Shown one piece after another: positions 1 through 7,647 of a stretch of DNA of 64,000 nucleotides. Numbering within the stretch: position 1 is the first letter of the stretch; each line of letters starts with the position of its first letter. The DNA is taken from NCBI GenBank assembly GCA_050916095.1, contig CP050901.1, positions 4,216,001-4,280,000 of the forward strand. Reading direction: 5' to 3'. A program made the position numbers and the translations under genes. The notes under the pieces are model-generated. The model did no database searches. It was not told the origin of the DNA and saw nothing but the letters and a program-made list of their open reading frames with translations. This DNA is from JANPCX01 sp050916095. Its GTDB lineage: Bacteria; Pseudomonadota; Gammaproteobacteria; Burkholderiales; Burkholderiaceae_C.

Positions 1-80
1 TGCTCCAATCGCGCTATCACGGTGTTGCCCACACCCTTGATTGCGCGCATTTTGATTTTTTCAGGCTCGGTGAATGCCAT
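1..80 (-). CDS. helix-hairpin-helix protein, N-terminal part only (runs off window)
   Basis: The ATG is at 80 on the minus strand, 6 nt after the rlmJ stop, so the two genes look co-transcribed. Only about 26 residues are visible. They begin MAFTEPEKIKMRAIKGVGNT, and the IKGVGNTVIARLE stretch looks like a helix-hairpin-helix DNA-binding motif. The rest of the gene lies outside the window, so the exact family cannot be named. It is too short for the usual ORF cut-off. Confidence 0.55.
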   Translation of the reverse strand, partial: MAFTEPEKIKMRAIKGVGNTVIARLE

Positions 81-86
81 GGCTCT

Positions 87-971
87 TCACGCCGCCTTCT
101 GTTCCAACAAGTAGTTCGCCCCTTCATACTGCCCCAACGCCTCGGTCAGGTACGGCAACACGGTGAGCAACTCATCGTGCAAGGTGTAGGGTGGGTTCAA
201 GATGAACATGCCACTGCCCGCCAAACCAAAGCCTTGCGAATCCGGCTGCTGCACCGTCAGCCGCGCATGCAACCAGCCCTTGGGTGCCAGCGCTTCCAAA
301 CGTTTAGGCAGTTGGGCTGCCTCCAGTTTTTGCACCTGCGGGTACCACACCATGTAAACACCTTCGGCGAAACGCTCCAACGCGGCGCGCAGGCTGGCCA
401 CCACGCGGCCATAGTCTTTGTGGCCTTCGTAACTGGGGTCCATCAAGACCACGGCACGGCGGCTTGAAGGGGGCACCTGGCCCTTGAGGCTGTCAAACCC
501 GTCAAGCTGCTTCACCTCCGCCCCACGCTGCTCAGCCATGTAAGACTCCAAAATCCGGAAGTCGGTGGGGTGCAGTTCAAACAAACGCATTTGGTCCTGG
601 GGGCGCAGCAACGACCGTGCGATGGCGGGCGAGCCGGGGTATTGCTCCAGTGGCACCGCCACCTTGCCCGCAGTCTGGTCGCCACCGGGGTTGAACTGGC
701 GCACCAGTTCCAGGTAGTCGGCCACCGCCGCTGGCATGGCCTCGCGCTGATCAAAGTCCATCGCCCAAAGACGGCCTATGCCTTCTTCGTACTCGCCCTT
801 CTTTTGCGCGTAACGTCCTTCCAGCGAATAGCCTCCAGCACCTGCGTGCGTGTCCACCAGGCGATAGGGTTTGTCTTTCTGATTCATGTAACGCAGCACC
901 AGGGCCAAAACGGTGTGCTTCAGTACGTCGGCGTGGTTGCCCGCGTGAAAGGCGTGTCGATAGGCGAGCAT
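87..971 (-). CDS. rlmJ: 23S rRNA (adenine(2030)-N6)-methyltransferase RlmJ
   Basis: The 294-residue protein matches RlmJ (formerly YhiR/ComJ) along its length. It opens with MLAYRHAFHAGNHADVLKH, has a glycine-rich SAM-binding segment (DTHAGAGGYSLEG) near residue 40, and has the N6-adenine methyltransferase motif IV as DPSYE in the middle. RlmJ methylates A2030 of 23S rRNA and is a non-essential ribosome modification enzyme. A GGAGACC ribosome-binding site precedes the ATG. The helix-hairpin-helix gene follows 6 nt downstream. DPSYE instead of DPPYE is, as far as I recall, an accepted variant. Confidence 0.93.
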   Translation of the reverse strand: MLAYRHAFHAGNHADVLKHTVLALVLRYMNQKDKPYRLVDTHAGAGGYSLEGRYAQKKGEYEEGIGRLWAMDFDQREAMPAAVADYLELVRQFNPGGDQTAGKVAVPLEQYPGSPAIARSLLRPQDQMRLFELHPTDFRILESYMAEQRGAEVKQLDGFDSLKGQVPPSSRRAVVLMDPSYEGHKDYGRVVASLRAALERFAEGVYMVWYPQVQKLEAAQLPKRLEALAPKGWLHARLTVQQPDSQGFGLAGSGMFILNPPYTLHDELLTVLPYLTEALGQYEGANYLLEQKAA

Positions 972-1152
972 GGGGGTCTCCGGTGAGTCGGGGGGTATTG
1001 TCTTATGGGAGGACAGCGCAGTTCAGCGCTTCACCAAAACACGACTTGCTACCGTTCGCAAAAAGTTCGCCAGAACAATGGTCCGACATGGGCCTCGGGT
1101 CAACCACACACCTGTTGGCCTGGTCCTCTGGGCCCACCGCCATCGGTTCAAG

Positions 1153-1923
1153 CTAAAAGAAACCGTCGGTCTTCACGTAGTGAACCAATTCACCCTTGGG
1201 GTTGATCAGCACCACCCAGTCACCACCACGGCCCACGATTGGCAGGAATTTGGTGTCGGCCTCGGCCAAATTCAGCGCCTTCAACGCGGCACTGACATCG
1301 GCGGCGACTTCGAGGCGCTTTTGCAACAGCAAAGACACCGGCCTTGCACGTGCCAGCACCTCGGCAATGGAGTCGGCGTAAGGGGTCCAGAACAGGGGTC
1401 GCTGCGCACGGTCGATGCCGCTTTCAATCGCCATGAAGAGTGCATCATTGCTTTCATCGCCCCCGCTTGGTTTGCGCGAACCCAACAACCACGGGCCGGT
1501 GAGCGGCAATGTTTGATATGCCGCAGGCGCTTTGGGCAACTCGGGCAGATGAACTTGCGCCGCCGTCACCACCTTGAAGCGGTCCACTTCAAACACGGTG
1601 GCCACCGGACGTGCGCCATACACGGTGTAAAGCCCGTAAACCAAGGCCGCCATCTGAATCAAGCCAATGATGGCCAAATCACGCCGCAAATGCGGCCAAC
1701 CCTTTTTCAAATTGAACACGGCAAAAGTCAACAGCGGCCCCAGCACCACATCTACCGCCATGATCAATAAAAACAAATCGCGCCCACCGGCCAGCACTCT
1801 GTAGATGCCCGGGTACCAAACCCCAAAAACCAAAGCCGCTGCCAAAGCAGCCACGAACCCAGAAATCAACAAATGAATGCCAGCGGCACGGGCGCGGCGG
1901 GAAAGGTCAAGTTGTTGCAGCAT
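1153..1923 (-). CDS. TfpX/TfpZ-family type IV pilin accessory protein
   Basis: The start is placed at the internal ATG 1923 (256 residues), because the 19 residues before it (from 1980) are not family-like. Three or four hydrophobic segments fill the first half, with the family-typical pattern around GIHLLISG, VWYPGIYRVLAGGRDL and VDVVLGPLLTFAVFN. A soluble periplasmic-type tail follows. Proteins of this family sit next to type IV pilin genes and assist pilin stability or assembly in the inner membrane. Here the pilin genes are 5-6 kb away, beyond a RAYT gene, the amtB operon and an IS element, so the usual adjacency appears to have been broken. Confidence 0.8.
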   Translation of the reverse strand: MLQQLDLSRRARAAGIHLLISGFVAALAAALVFGVWYPGIYRVLAGGRDLFLLIMAVDVVLGPLLTFAVFNLKKGWPHLRRDLAIIGLIQMAALVYGLYTVYGARPVATVFEVDRFKVVTAAQVHLPELPKAPAAYQTLPLTGPWLLGSRKPSGGDESNDALFMAIESGIDRAQRPLFWTPYADSIAEVLARARPVSLLLQKRLEVAADVSAALKALNLAEADTKFLPIVGRGGDWVVLINPKGELVHYVKTDGFF

Positions 1924-2001
1924 GATGAGGCGCAAGTGTAGGCAGTGAAGTGGATACGGGAAGTGATCTGATCTTTGCACAAAAGACCAGAGGTTTCGCT
2001 G

Positions 2002-2871
2002 TCAATCTGACGTGGACGTTACCGCTATGGCGCTGACCTTCTTCACCGCCCGGCTCACCGTCATGGTGTGCACGCCAAAATGTGCCGCAATCTGCGGCAT
2101 GGTGTACGCCCCTGATTGATAGGCCCGTGCCATGGCCAGGTTGCGATCGGCACAGTCCGCTTCGTAGCGAGCCAATGGCCAAGCCACTGCGCGCCGATGC
2201 GCCATGGATAGCTCTCGCAAGCTCGGGTTCAGCGCTTGGTGCGCAGGGGGCTGATGCTGGTTGACAAAGGCCTCATCCCCCAACAACAACTGGTGTTGCA
2301 CCCGGCTCAAAGGGCTGGGCACTCCTCGGCCCTCCAGCACAAACGCCACATAGTTTTGTTGGGCCTGTGTGCGGTTTTTGCCGAACTGACTGAGCAACCA
2401 ATCGCTGTCCAACCAAGCCGGGCAAACCTGTTGCCCCATCATGCAGGCATAGCTGCTCCACGGCCAATCAACCAGCGACTCCACCATGCCTGCGCGCAAG
2501 GGGTTCAGCACCACGTACCGCGACAGCTCCAGCAAATACGCCTCTTTTTGCACCAGGATGGCTTTGTAGCGCCCCTGAAACAGATGCCCCACCACACCAT
2601 GGCGGCGATTGAAACGCTGGGTGTACTCCCCATTGAGCTGACGCATGCCCCGTGCCAAGTTGCCATCCACTGTTTCGACCAGCAGGTGGTAATGGTTGGT
2701 CATTTGACAGTAGGCATGTACCACCCAGTTGAAACGCTCGCAAACCTGGGCCAGTACCGCCAACCAGTCTTCGCGGTCTTGCTCCATCAGATAAATTGGC
2801 TCGCGCCGATCACCACGTGAGGTAACGTGGTACAGCGCACCAGCCAATTCCAAACGCAGGGGTCTTGTCAT
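2002..2871 (-). CDS. REP-associated tyrosine transposase (RAYT, Y1_Tnp family)
   Basis: The 289-residue protein has the HUH nuclease signature NHYHLLVE at about residues 59-66. It is followed by a helix carrying RYVVLNPLRAG, where the nucleophilic tyrosine of the Y1 transposase family is expected. The C-terminus adds a helix-turn-helix-like segment (MPQIAAHFGVHTMTVSRAVKK) that many RAYTs carry. RAYTs are single-copy domesticated IS200/IS605 relatives that process REP palindromes. The coding frame is intact. An inverted repeat (2881-2905) lies 10 bp upstream of its start and could be a REP-like substrate or an operator; that is inference. Confidence 0.87.
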   Translation of the reverse strand: MTRPLRLELAGALYHVTSRGDRREPIYLMEQDREDWLAVLAQVCERFNWVVHAYCQMTNHYHLLVETVDGNLARGMRQLNGEYTQRFNRRHGVVGHLFQGRYKAILVQKEAYLLELSRYVVLNPLRAGMVESLVDWPWSSYACMMGQQVCPAWLDSDWLLSQFGKNRTQAQQNYVAFVLEGRGVPSPLSRVQHQLLLGDEAFVNQHQPPAHQALNPSLRELSMAHRRAVAWPLARYEADCADRNLAMARAYQSGAYTMPQIAAHFGVHTMTVSRAVKKVSAIAVTSTSD

Positions 2872-2880
2872 TGCGAAGAC

Positions 2881-2905
2881 TCTAACAAGATGTTGTTATG
2901 TTAGA
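2881..2905. repeat. inverted repeat upstream of the RAYT gene
   Basis: TCTAACA (2881-2887) and TGTTAGA (2899-2905) form a perfect 7-bp inverted repeat around an 11-bp centre. It lies between the RAYT start and the sigma-54 promoter of the porin-glnK-amtB operon. It may be an operator, a REP-type palindrome for the transposase, or chance. No second copy was found by eye. Confidence 0.45.
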
Positions 2906-2925
2906 CCCGACCCCTTTTCCGCGCC

Positions 2926-2941
2926 TGGCACGGAAGCTGCA
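2926..2941 (+). promoter_or_regulatory. sigma-54 promoter of the porin-glnK-amtB operon
   Basis: TGGCACGGAAGCTGCA has the invariant GG (2927-2928) and GC (2939-2940) separated by exactly 10 bases, and a perfect TGGCAC at -24. Transcription should start about 12 bp downstream, near 2952, leaving a short leader before the ATG at 2989. Nitrogen control of glnK-amtB by NtrC with RpoN is established in proteobacteria. No convincing NtrC site was found by eye upstream. Confidence 0.8.
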
Positions 2942-2988
2942 GAAGGCTGTCCCGCAACCTTTGTTTTTTTCACCCTTGGAGTCATGCA

Positions 2989-3726
2989 ATGAAAAAAAGC
3001 CTGTTTGTGATCGCTAGCGCTGTCGCCCTCACTGCAATTCCGTCACTGAGTTTTGCGCAAGACAGTCCTTTGAGCTTCAATGCCGCTGTGACGAGCGACT
3101 ACCGCTACCGAGGCATTTCCCAATCACGCCTGAAGCCCGCCGTCTCGGCTGGTGTGGACTATGCGATTCCTGGCGGTTTTTATGTAGGTGCTTGGGCTTC
3201 TTCAATCAAGTGGATCAAAGACGGCGGTGGCGACGCCCGTGCCGAGATTGACGTCTATGGCGGCTACAAAGGTGAGATTTCAAAAGACTTCACCTACGAC
3301 GTGGGCGTGCTCACCTATCAGTACCCGAGCCACAAACTGGCTGTGAGCCCGAACACCACCGAGGTCTACGGTGCCATGACCTTTGGTCCAGCGACGTTGA
3401 AATACTCGCACAGCGTGACGAACTTGTTTGGCTTTTCTGACAGCAAGAACAGCGGCTACGTTGACCTGACAGCCAGCTTTGATGTTGGCGGCGGTGTCAT
3501 GCTCGCACCTCACGTTGGTTACCAAAAGGTCGCTAAAAACAGCACCTTCTCCTACACCGACTACTCGCTCACCGTCAGCAAAGATTTCTCTGGCTGGTTG
3601 CTCAGCGCAGCCGTTGTCGCTGCCGACACCAAGGAATCAGGCGGTAAATCGGTTTATTACTACGCCCCAACAGACAAAGAACTCGGCAAGGCTGGTTTGG
3701 TGTTGTCTGTCAAGAAAACCTTCTAA
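2989..3726 (+). CDS. TorF-family putative outer-membrane porin
   Basis: The 245-residue protein begins with a clear Sec signal peptide (MKKSLFVIASAVALTAIPSL, cleaved near SFA-QD). The mature part starts with the family-typical SFNAAVTSDYRYRGISQS and is rich in alternating aromatic and small residues, as expected for a beta-barrel. It ends in KKTF, and the terminal phenylalanine is the usual outer-membrane targeting signal. A GGAG site lies just upstream of the ATG. It is the first gene after the sigma-54 promoter and glnK-amtB follow within 30 bp, so it is probably a nitrogen-regulated barrel for small nitrogen compounds. The substrate is unproven. Confidence 0.82.
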   Translation: MKKSLFVIASAVALTAIPSLSFAQDSPLSFNAAVTSDYRYRGISQSRLKPAVSAGVDYAIPGGFYVGAWASSIKWIKDGGGDARAEIDVYGGYKGEISKDFTYDVGVLTYQYPSHKLAVSPNTTEVYGAMTFGPATLKYSHSVTNLFGFSDSKNSGYVDLTASFDVGGGVMLAPHVGYQKVAKNSTFSYTDYSLTVSKDFSGWLLSAAVVAADTKESGGKSVYYYAPTDKELGKAGLVLSVKKTF

Positions 3727-3749
3727 CCCAACAACAATTGGAGATGACC

Positions 3750-4088
3750 ATGAAGATGGTGACTGCCATCGTCAAGCCATTCAAGCTTGACGAAGTCCGT
3801 GAAGCCTTGAGCGCCATTGGCGTTCAAGGTGTCACAGTGACTGAAGTAAAAGGTTTTGGCCGCCAAAAAGGCCACACCGAGCTGTACCGCGGTGCCGAGT
3901 ATGTGGTGGACTTTCTGCCCAAGGTGAAGATCGAAGCGGCGGTCGACGATTCCATCGTTGACCGCGTGATCGAAGCCGTGGAGAACGCAGCACGCACAGG
4001 CAAGATTGGCGACGGCAAAATTTTTGTCTCGCCGCTGGAGCAGGTGGTTCGCATCCGTACCGGCGAGACCGGCAAGGACGCGCTCTGA
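3750..4088 (+). CDS. glnK: P-II family nitrogen regulatory protein GlnK
   Basis: Starting at ATG 3750 gives the standard 112 residues and places the uridylylated tyrosine exactly at position 51 (TELYRGAEY), which supports this start over the TTG at 3738. The TTGGAGA around 3738-3744 then serves as ribosome-binding site. The T-loop (residues about 37-55) and the C-terminal GEKGKDAL-like tail (here GETGKDAL) are intact. GlnK senses ATP, ADP and 2-oxoglutarate and plugs the AmtB channel when nitrogen is plentiful. It is located between the porin and amtB, 29 bp upstream of amtB. Confidence 0.96.
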   Translation: MKMVTAIVKPFKLDEVREALSAIGVQGVTVTEVKGFGRQKGHTELYRGAEYVVDFLPKVKIEAAVDDSIVDRVIEAVENAARTGKIGDGKIFVSPLEQVVRIRTGETGKDAL

Positions 4089-4117
4089 GCACACGCAGCC
4101 AACAAAAGAGACCCACT

Positions 4118-5602
4118 ATGAAAAAACTCATTGCCCTCTTGGCGTTGGGGCTGTCGGCCCTGACGCTCTCAGGCTTGGCCTTGGCCCAAGCCGCTTCAGC
4201 ACCTGAGGCCGCTGCCCCTGTGGTCGCAGCTGCTTCCGAGGCGATGGCAGCCGTGGCGGCACCTGCCGCTGCGGCCGCCACGCCGGCCCCCGTCCCCAAC
4301 AAGGGCGACACCGCCTTCATGACCATTGCCACCGCCTTGGTCATCTTGATGACCATCCCGGGTCTGGCCTTGTTCTATGGCGGCTTGGTACGCAGCAAGA
4401 ACATGCTGTCGGTGCTGATGCAGGTCTTCATGATCTTCGCCTTGATCTCGGTGTTGTGGGTGGTTTATGGCTACTCCATGGCTTTCACCGCAGGCAACCC
4501 CTTCTTCGGCACGCTAGACAAACTCTTCTTGAAGGGTGTGACGCCGGAGTCCATCGCGGCCACCTTCAGCAAGGGCGTCTATTTGCCTGAGTTCACCTTC
4601 ATCGCGTTCCAAGGCACGTTTGCTGCGGTCACGGTGGCCCTGATCGTCGGCGCGTTTGCCGAACGCATCAAGTTCTCTGCTGTGTTGCTGTTCGCCGTGT
4701 TGTGGTTCACCTTCAGCTACATCCCGGTGGCACACATGGTTTGGTACTGGGACGGCCCAGACGCCATCACGAGTGAAGCTGCTCTGGCCACAGTCACTGC
4801 GAACGCCGGCTTCATGTGGGCCAAAGGCGCACTCGACTTCGCAGGTGGCACCGTGGTGCACATCAATGCGGCGGTCGCTGGTTTGGTCGGTGCCTACATG
4901 ATCGGTAAACGTATTGGTTATGGCAAAGAGTCCATGGCGCCACACAGCCTCACGCTGACCATGGTCGGGGCGTCGTTGCTGTGGGTGGGTTGGTTCGGCT
5001 TCAATGCCGGCTCCAACCTGGAAGCCAATGGCATTTCCGCCCTGGCCTTCATCAACACCGTGGCCGCGACTGCGATGGCCACCTTGGCTTGGGCGGCCGG
5101 TGAAGCGCTCATGAAAGGCAAAGCCTCCATGCTCGGCGCGGCCTCAGGGGCAGTGGCTGGTCTCGTGGCCATCACCCCCGCTTGCGGCTTCGTCGGTGTC
5201 GGCGGTGCCCTGGTGATTGGCCTGCTGGCGGGTGTGATCTGCTTGTGGGGAGTCAATGGCCTCAAGCGTTTGCTGGGCGCGGATGACTCGCTCGACGTGT
5301 TCGGCGTGCACGGTGTGGGCGGCATCTTGGGTGCCTTGCTCACCGGCGTGTTCGCGGCGCCCAGCCTGGGCGGCACCGGCATCTGCAACTACGTCACCGA
5401 CAAGTGCGGTGAGTGGGGCAGCATTGGTGCCCAGGTGTGGGTCCAGGCGCAAGGGGTGCTTTACACCGTCGTGATCTCTGCCGTGGTCTCCTTCATCGCC
5501 TTCAAGATTGTTGACCTCTTGGTCGGTCTGCGTGTGCCTGAAGAAGACGAACGCGAAGGCCTCGACATCACCTCGCACGGTGAAACCGCTTATCACAAGT
5601 GA
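4118..5602 (+). CDS. amtB: ammonium transporter AmtB
   Basis: The 494-residue protein has a signal peptide (ending near SGLALA-QA) and then about 45 Ala/Pro-rich residues before the first membrane helix. That linker is longer than in E. coli AmtB. The eleven-helix Amt core follows, with the conserved PGLALFYGGLVR, the twin-histidine helices (TVVHINAAVAGLVGA and DDSLDVFGVHGVGG) and a cytoplasmic tail. It conducts ammonium and is gated by GlnK. It is the last gene of the sigma-54-controlled operon, followed by a strong terminator. Confidence 0.96.
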   Translation: MKKLIALLALGLSALTLSGLALAQAASAPEAAAPVVAAASEAMAAVAAPAAAAATPAPVPNKGDTAFMTIATALVILMTIPGLALFYGGLVRSKNMLSVLMQVFMIFALISVLWVVYGYSMAFTAGNPFFGTLDKLFLKGVTPESIAATFSKGVYLPEFTFIAFQGTFAAVTVALIVGAFAERIKFSAVLLFAVLWFTFSYIPVAHMVWYWDGPDAITSEAALATVTANAGFMWAKGALDFAGGTVVHINAAVAGLVGAYMIGKRIGYGKESMAPHSLTLTMVGASLLWVGWFGFNAGSNLEANGISALAFINTVAATAMATLAWAAGEALMKGKASMLGAASGAVAGLVAITPACGFVGVGGALVIGLLAGVICLWGVNGLKRLLGADDSLDVFGVHGVGGILGALLTGVFAAPSLGGTGICNYVTDKCGEWGSIGAQVWVQAQGVLYTVVISAVVSFIAFKIVDLLVGLRVPEEDEREGLDITSHGETAYHK

Positions 5603-5629
5603 TTCATTGCAACCGCCACTCCGGCGGCT

Positions 5630-5656
5630 AAGGCCACCTTCGGGTGGCCTTTTTTG
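5630..5656 (+). terminator. rho-independent terminator after amtB
   Basis: A 9-bp stem AAGGCCACC (5630-5638) / GGTGGCCTT (5643-5651) closes a TTCG tetraloop and is followed by a T run to about 5655. It ends the porin-glnK-amtB transcript. Confidence 0.9.
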
Positions 5657-5696
5657 TGGGCCTGCAGGATTGACCTCGGGACCCTCTGCATAAATC

Positions 5697-5711
5697 GTCG
5701 GCCCTGCAAAA
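5697..5711. repeat. left terminal inverted repeat of the IS
   Basis: GTCGGCCCTGCAAAA, perfectly complementary to 7312-7326. Confidence 0.9.
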
Positions 5712-5810
5712 CCCCTGCAACCCGCATGAATGCTGGCGATATGGGGTAAATGCTGACGACGGGATCTCTCAGGAATCGTTATCGGAGAGTAATTTTTCTG
5801 GGGGATTTGC

Positions 5811-7310
5811 ATGACAGCCACCGCAGACTTCTTTCGCGCACGCCTGGACGGGATGGTCGATCACAAACATCCACTGGTGGTTTTGAGCAAACGGCTGCCC
5901 TGGGCCGCGATTGAACAAGCCCTGGCACCGCACTTCGCTCGCCAGGCTCGCCCAGGCTCCAAGCGGGTGACGGCGGACTTGTTGGGAGCGCATGAAGTCG
6001 AATTTGGCAACGGCATCAGCCCCGCAGGCCGCCCGCGCCTGTCAATTCGGCTGATGGCCAGCTTGCAGTACCTGAAGAACTCCTTCAACCTCAGTGACGA
6101 AGAACTCGTTCAGCGCTGGAGCGAGAACGTGGTGTGGCAGTTCTTCAGCGGCATGGAGTATTACGAACCACGCTTGCCCTGCGATCCAACCCAGATCGGC
6201 CGCTTTCGCCGCGCCGTGGGCGAAGAAGGTCTGGAGCAGTTGCTCAAGGCCACCATCGAGACAGCGGTGCAGATCAAGGCCATCAAGCCCAGCGAGCTGG
6301 AACGCGTGATCGTGGACACCACCGTGCAGGAGAAGGCCATCGCCCACCCGGTGGACAGTCGGCTGCTGGAGATTGCGCGGCACAAAGTGGTGAATGCTGC
6401 CAAACGAGTGGGCATCAGTTTGAAGCAGACATTTGCGTTTGAAGCCAAAACGCTCAGACGCCAGGCCGGGGGTTACGCCCACGCCAAGCAGTTCAAGCGT
6501 TTGAAGAAAGCCGTCAAACGCCAGCGCACAATCCTCGGGGTGGTGATGCGTGAAGTGCAGCGCAAGCTTGATGTGTTGGTGGCACCCGGGCCGACAGCGC
6601 TGAGTGCGCTCAAGACCTGGTTGGAGCGGGCCGAACGCATCCGCACGCAACAGCGAGGCGACAAGGGCAAGCTGTACGCGCTGCATGCGCCTGAGGTGGA
6701 GTGCATCGGCAAGGGCAAGGCCAGGAAGCCCTATGAGTTTGGTGTGAAGGTCAGCCTGGCTGTCACGCACCTGCGTGGTTTGATGGTGGGGGCCAGAAGT
6801 TTCCCCGGCAACCCGTTTGATGGGCACACATTGGCTGCGCAACTGGAGCAAACCAACAACCTGATGCAAGACCTGGGGCGTGTGCCCAAGCAAGTGGTCG
6901 TGGACTTGGGGTTCCGGGGCGTGGACGCGGACAACCCGAACGTGGAGATCATCCACCGTGGCAAGTACAAGTCACTGACCAAGGTGCAACGCAAGTGGCT
7001 CAAACGGCGTCAGGCCATCGAGCCGCTGATCGGCCACACCAAGGTGGACCACGGCATGCAGCGCTGTTGGCTCAAAGGCGAGTTGGGTGATGCGCTGCAC
7101 GCACTGAGTTGTGCGGCGGGGTACAACATCCGCTGGCTGCTGCGGGCTATCGCGGCCAAGTCTGCAAAAGACGCGAAGGCGTTTTTGTTGACCCTGCTCG
7201 GGCTGAGCTTATGGGGTCAACTCAGGGCAGCCAGGGCACGGCTCGGCGCAAAAAACTTGCTCGGTTGGAAATTCACGCCATCGTCAGTAATGGCTTGCGG
7301 GGTGAAATGA
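5811..7310 (+). CDS. IS5-family transposase (DDE type)
   Basis: The 499-residue frame is intact. The N-terminal half has the RLMASLQYLKNSFNLSDEE segment of the DUF772 transposase N-domain. The catalytic triad can be placed at VIVDTTVQEK (first Asp), VVVDLGFRGVD (second Asp) and QAIEPLIGHTK (Glu), the order of the IS5/IS1182-type DDE nuclease. It cuts and joins the element ends. The element may be active, as frame and ends are complete. Confidence 0.92.
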   Translation: MTATADFFRARLDGMVDHKHPLVVLSKRLPWAAIEQALAPHFARQARPGSKRVTADLLGAHEVEFGNGISPAGRPRLSIRLMASLQYLKNSFNLSDEELVQRWSENVVWQFFSGMEYYEPRLPCDPTQIGRFRRAVGEEGLEQLLKATIETAVQIKAIKPSELERVIVDTTVQEKAIAHPVDSRLLEIARHKVVNAAKRVGISLKQTFAFEAKTLRRQAGGYAHAKQFKRLKKAVKRQRTILGVVMREVQRKLDVLVAPGPTALSALKTWLERAERIRTQQRGDKGKLYALHAPEVECIGKGKARKPYEFGVKVSLAVTHLRGLMVGARSFPGNPFDGHTLAAQLEQTNNLMQDLGRVPKQVVVDLGFRGVDADNPNVEIIHRGKYKSLTKVQRKWLKRRQAIEPLIGHTKVDHGMQRCWLKGELGDALHALSCAAGYNIRWLLRAIAAKSAKDAKAFLLTLLGLSLWGQLRAARARLGAKNLLGWKFTPSSVMACGVK

Positions 7311-7506
7311 ATTTTGCAGGGCCGACTGCGTAGTTATCTGTCACAGCAAGTTTTGCTGCGGCAGCCAACGACAAGCCCTCCATCACCCTGGACCGAATCG
7401 TGTAGTCTTGATACGCTGGTAGCGCCAACGCCGCCAAAATTCCAATAATAGCCACCACAATCATCAACTCAACGAGGGTAAAGCCTTTTTGTGAAATGCG
7501 CTTCAT
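7273..7506 (-). pseudogene. type IV pilin, 3' end replaced by the IS
   Basis: The minus-strand frame starts with the prepilin leader and methylated N-terminus (MKRISQKG/FTLVELMIVVAII). It stays pilin-like for 60 codons (7506-7327), then enters the IS terminal repeat and ends after 17 codons of IS sequence. The C-terminal globular domain is lost. The remnant keeps the leader cleavage site, Glu5 of the mature protein and the hydrophobic alpha-helix. It is closely similar to the intact pilin upstream on the same strand, so the two were probably tandem duplicates. No GG-N10-GC promoter was seen in the 97 bp directly before it. Confidence 0.9.
7312..7326. repeat. right terminal inverted repeat of the IS
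   Basis: TTTTGCAGGGCCGAC, the complement of 5697-5711. Its outermost GTC, read on the minus strand, forms codon 61 of the truncated pilin frame. Confidence 0.9.
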
Positions 7507-7603
7507 TTAGGAGCCGCCTTTCGTGCTCGCGAATAAATTGGGCGATTTACTGATTACAGGATTTAGTCGGCTTTTGCCCTATAGAGCCGATCATCAACAC
7601 AAA

Positions 7604-7629
7604 ACAAAGAGCGCCGAAGCGCTCTTTGT
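7604..7629 (-). terminator. terminator between the two pilin genes
   Basis: ACAAAGAGCGC (7604-7614) pairs with GCGCTCTTTGT (7619-7629) around CGAA. On the minus strand the stem is followed by TTTTGTGTT. It ends the transcript of the intact pilin 19 bp after its stop codon, so the downstream remnant is not expected to be co-transcribed with it. Confidence 0.85.
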
Positions 7630-7647
7630 TTGAATCGAATATTTAGA

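Larger units (their letters stand above)
5697..7326 (+). mobile_element. IS5-family insertion sequence, complete with 15-bp terminal inverted repeats
   Basis: The ends are perfect 15-bp inverted repeats: GTCGGCCCTGCAAAA at 5697-5711 and its complement at 7312-7326. The element is about 1.63 kb and carries a single transposase. No matching target duplication is visible outside the repeats (left flank ...AAATC, right flank TGCGT...). The left end lies about 40 bp past the amtB terminator, and the right end falls inside a pilin coding sequence whose remainder is absent on the left side. This is consistent with an IS-linked deletion. The exact outer boundary could be 2-3 bp inside the repeat. Confidence 0.88.
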
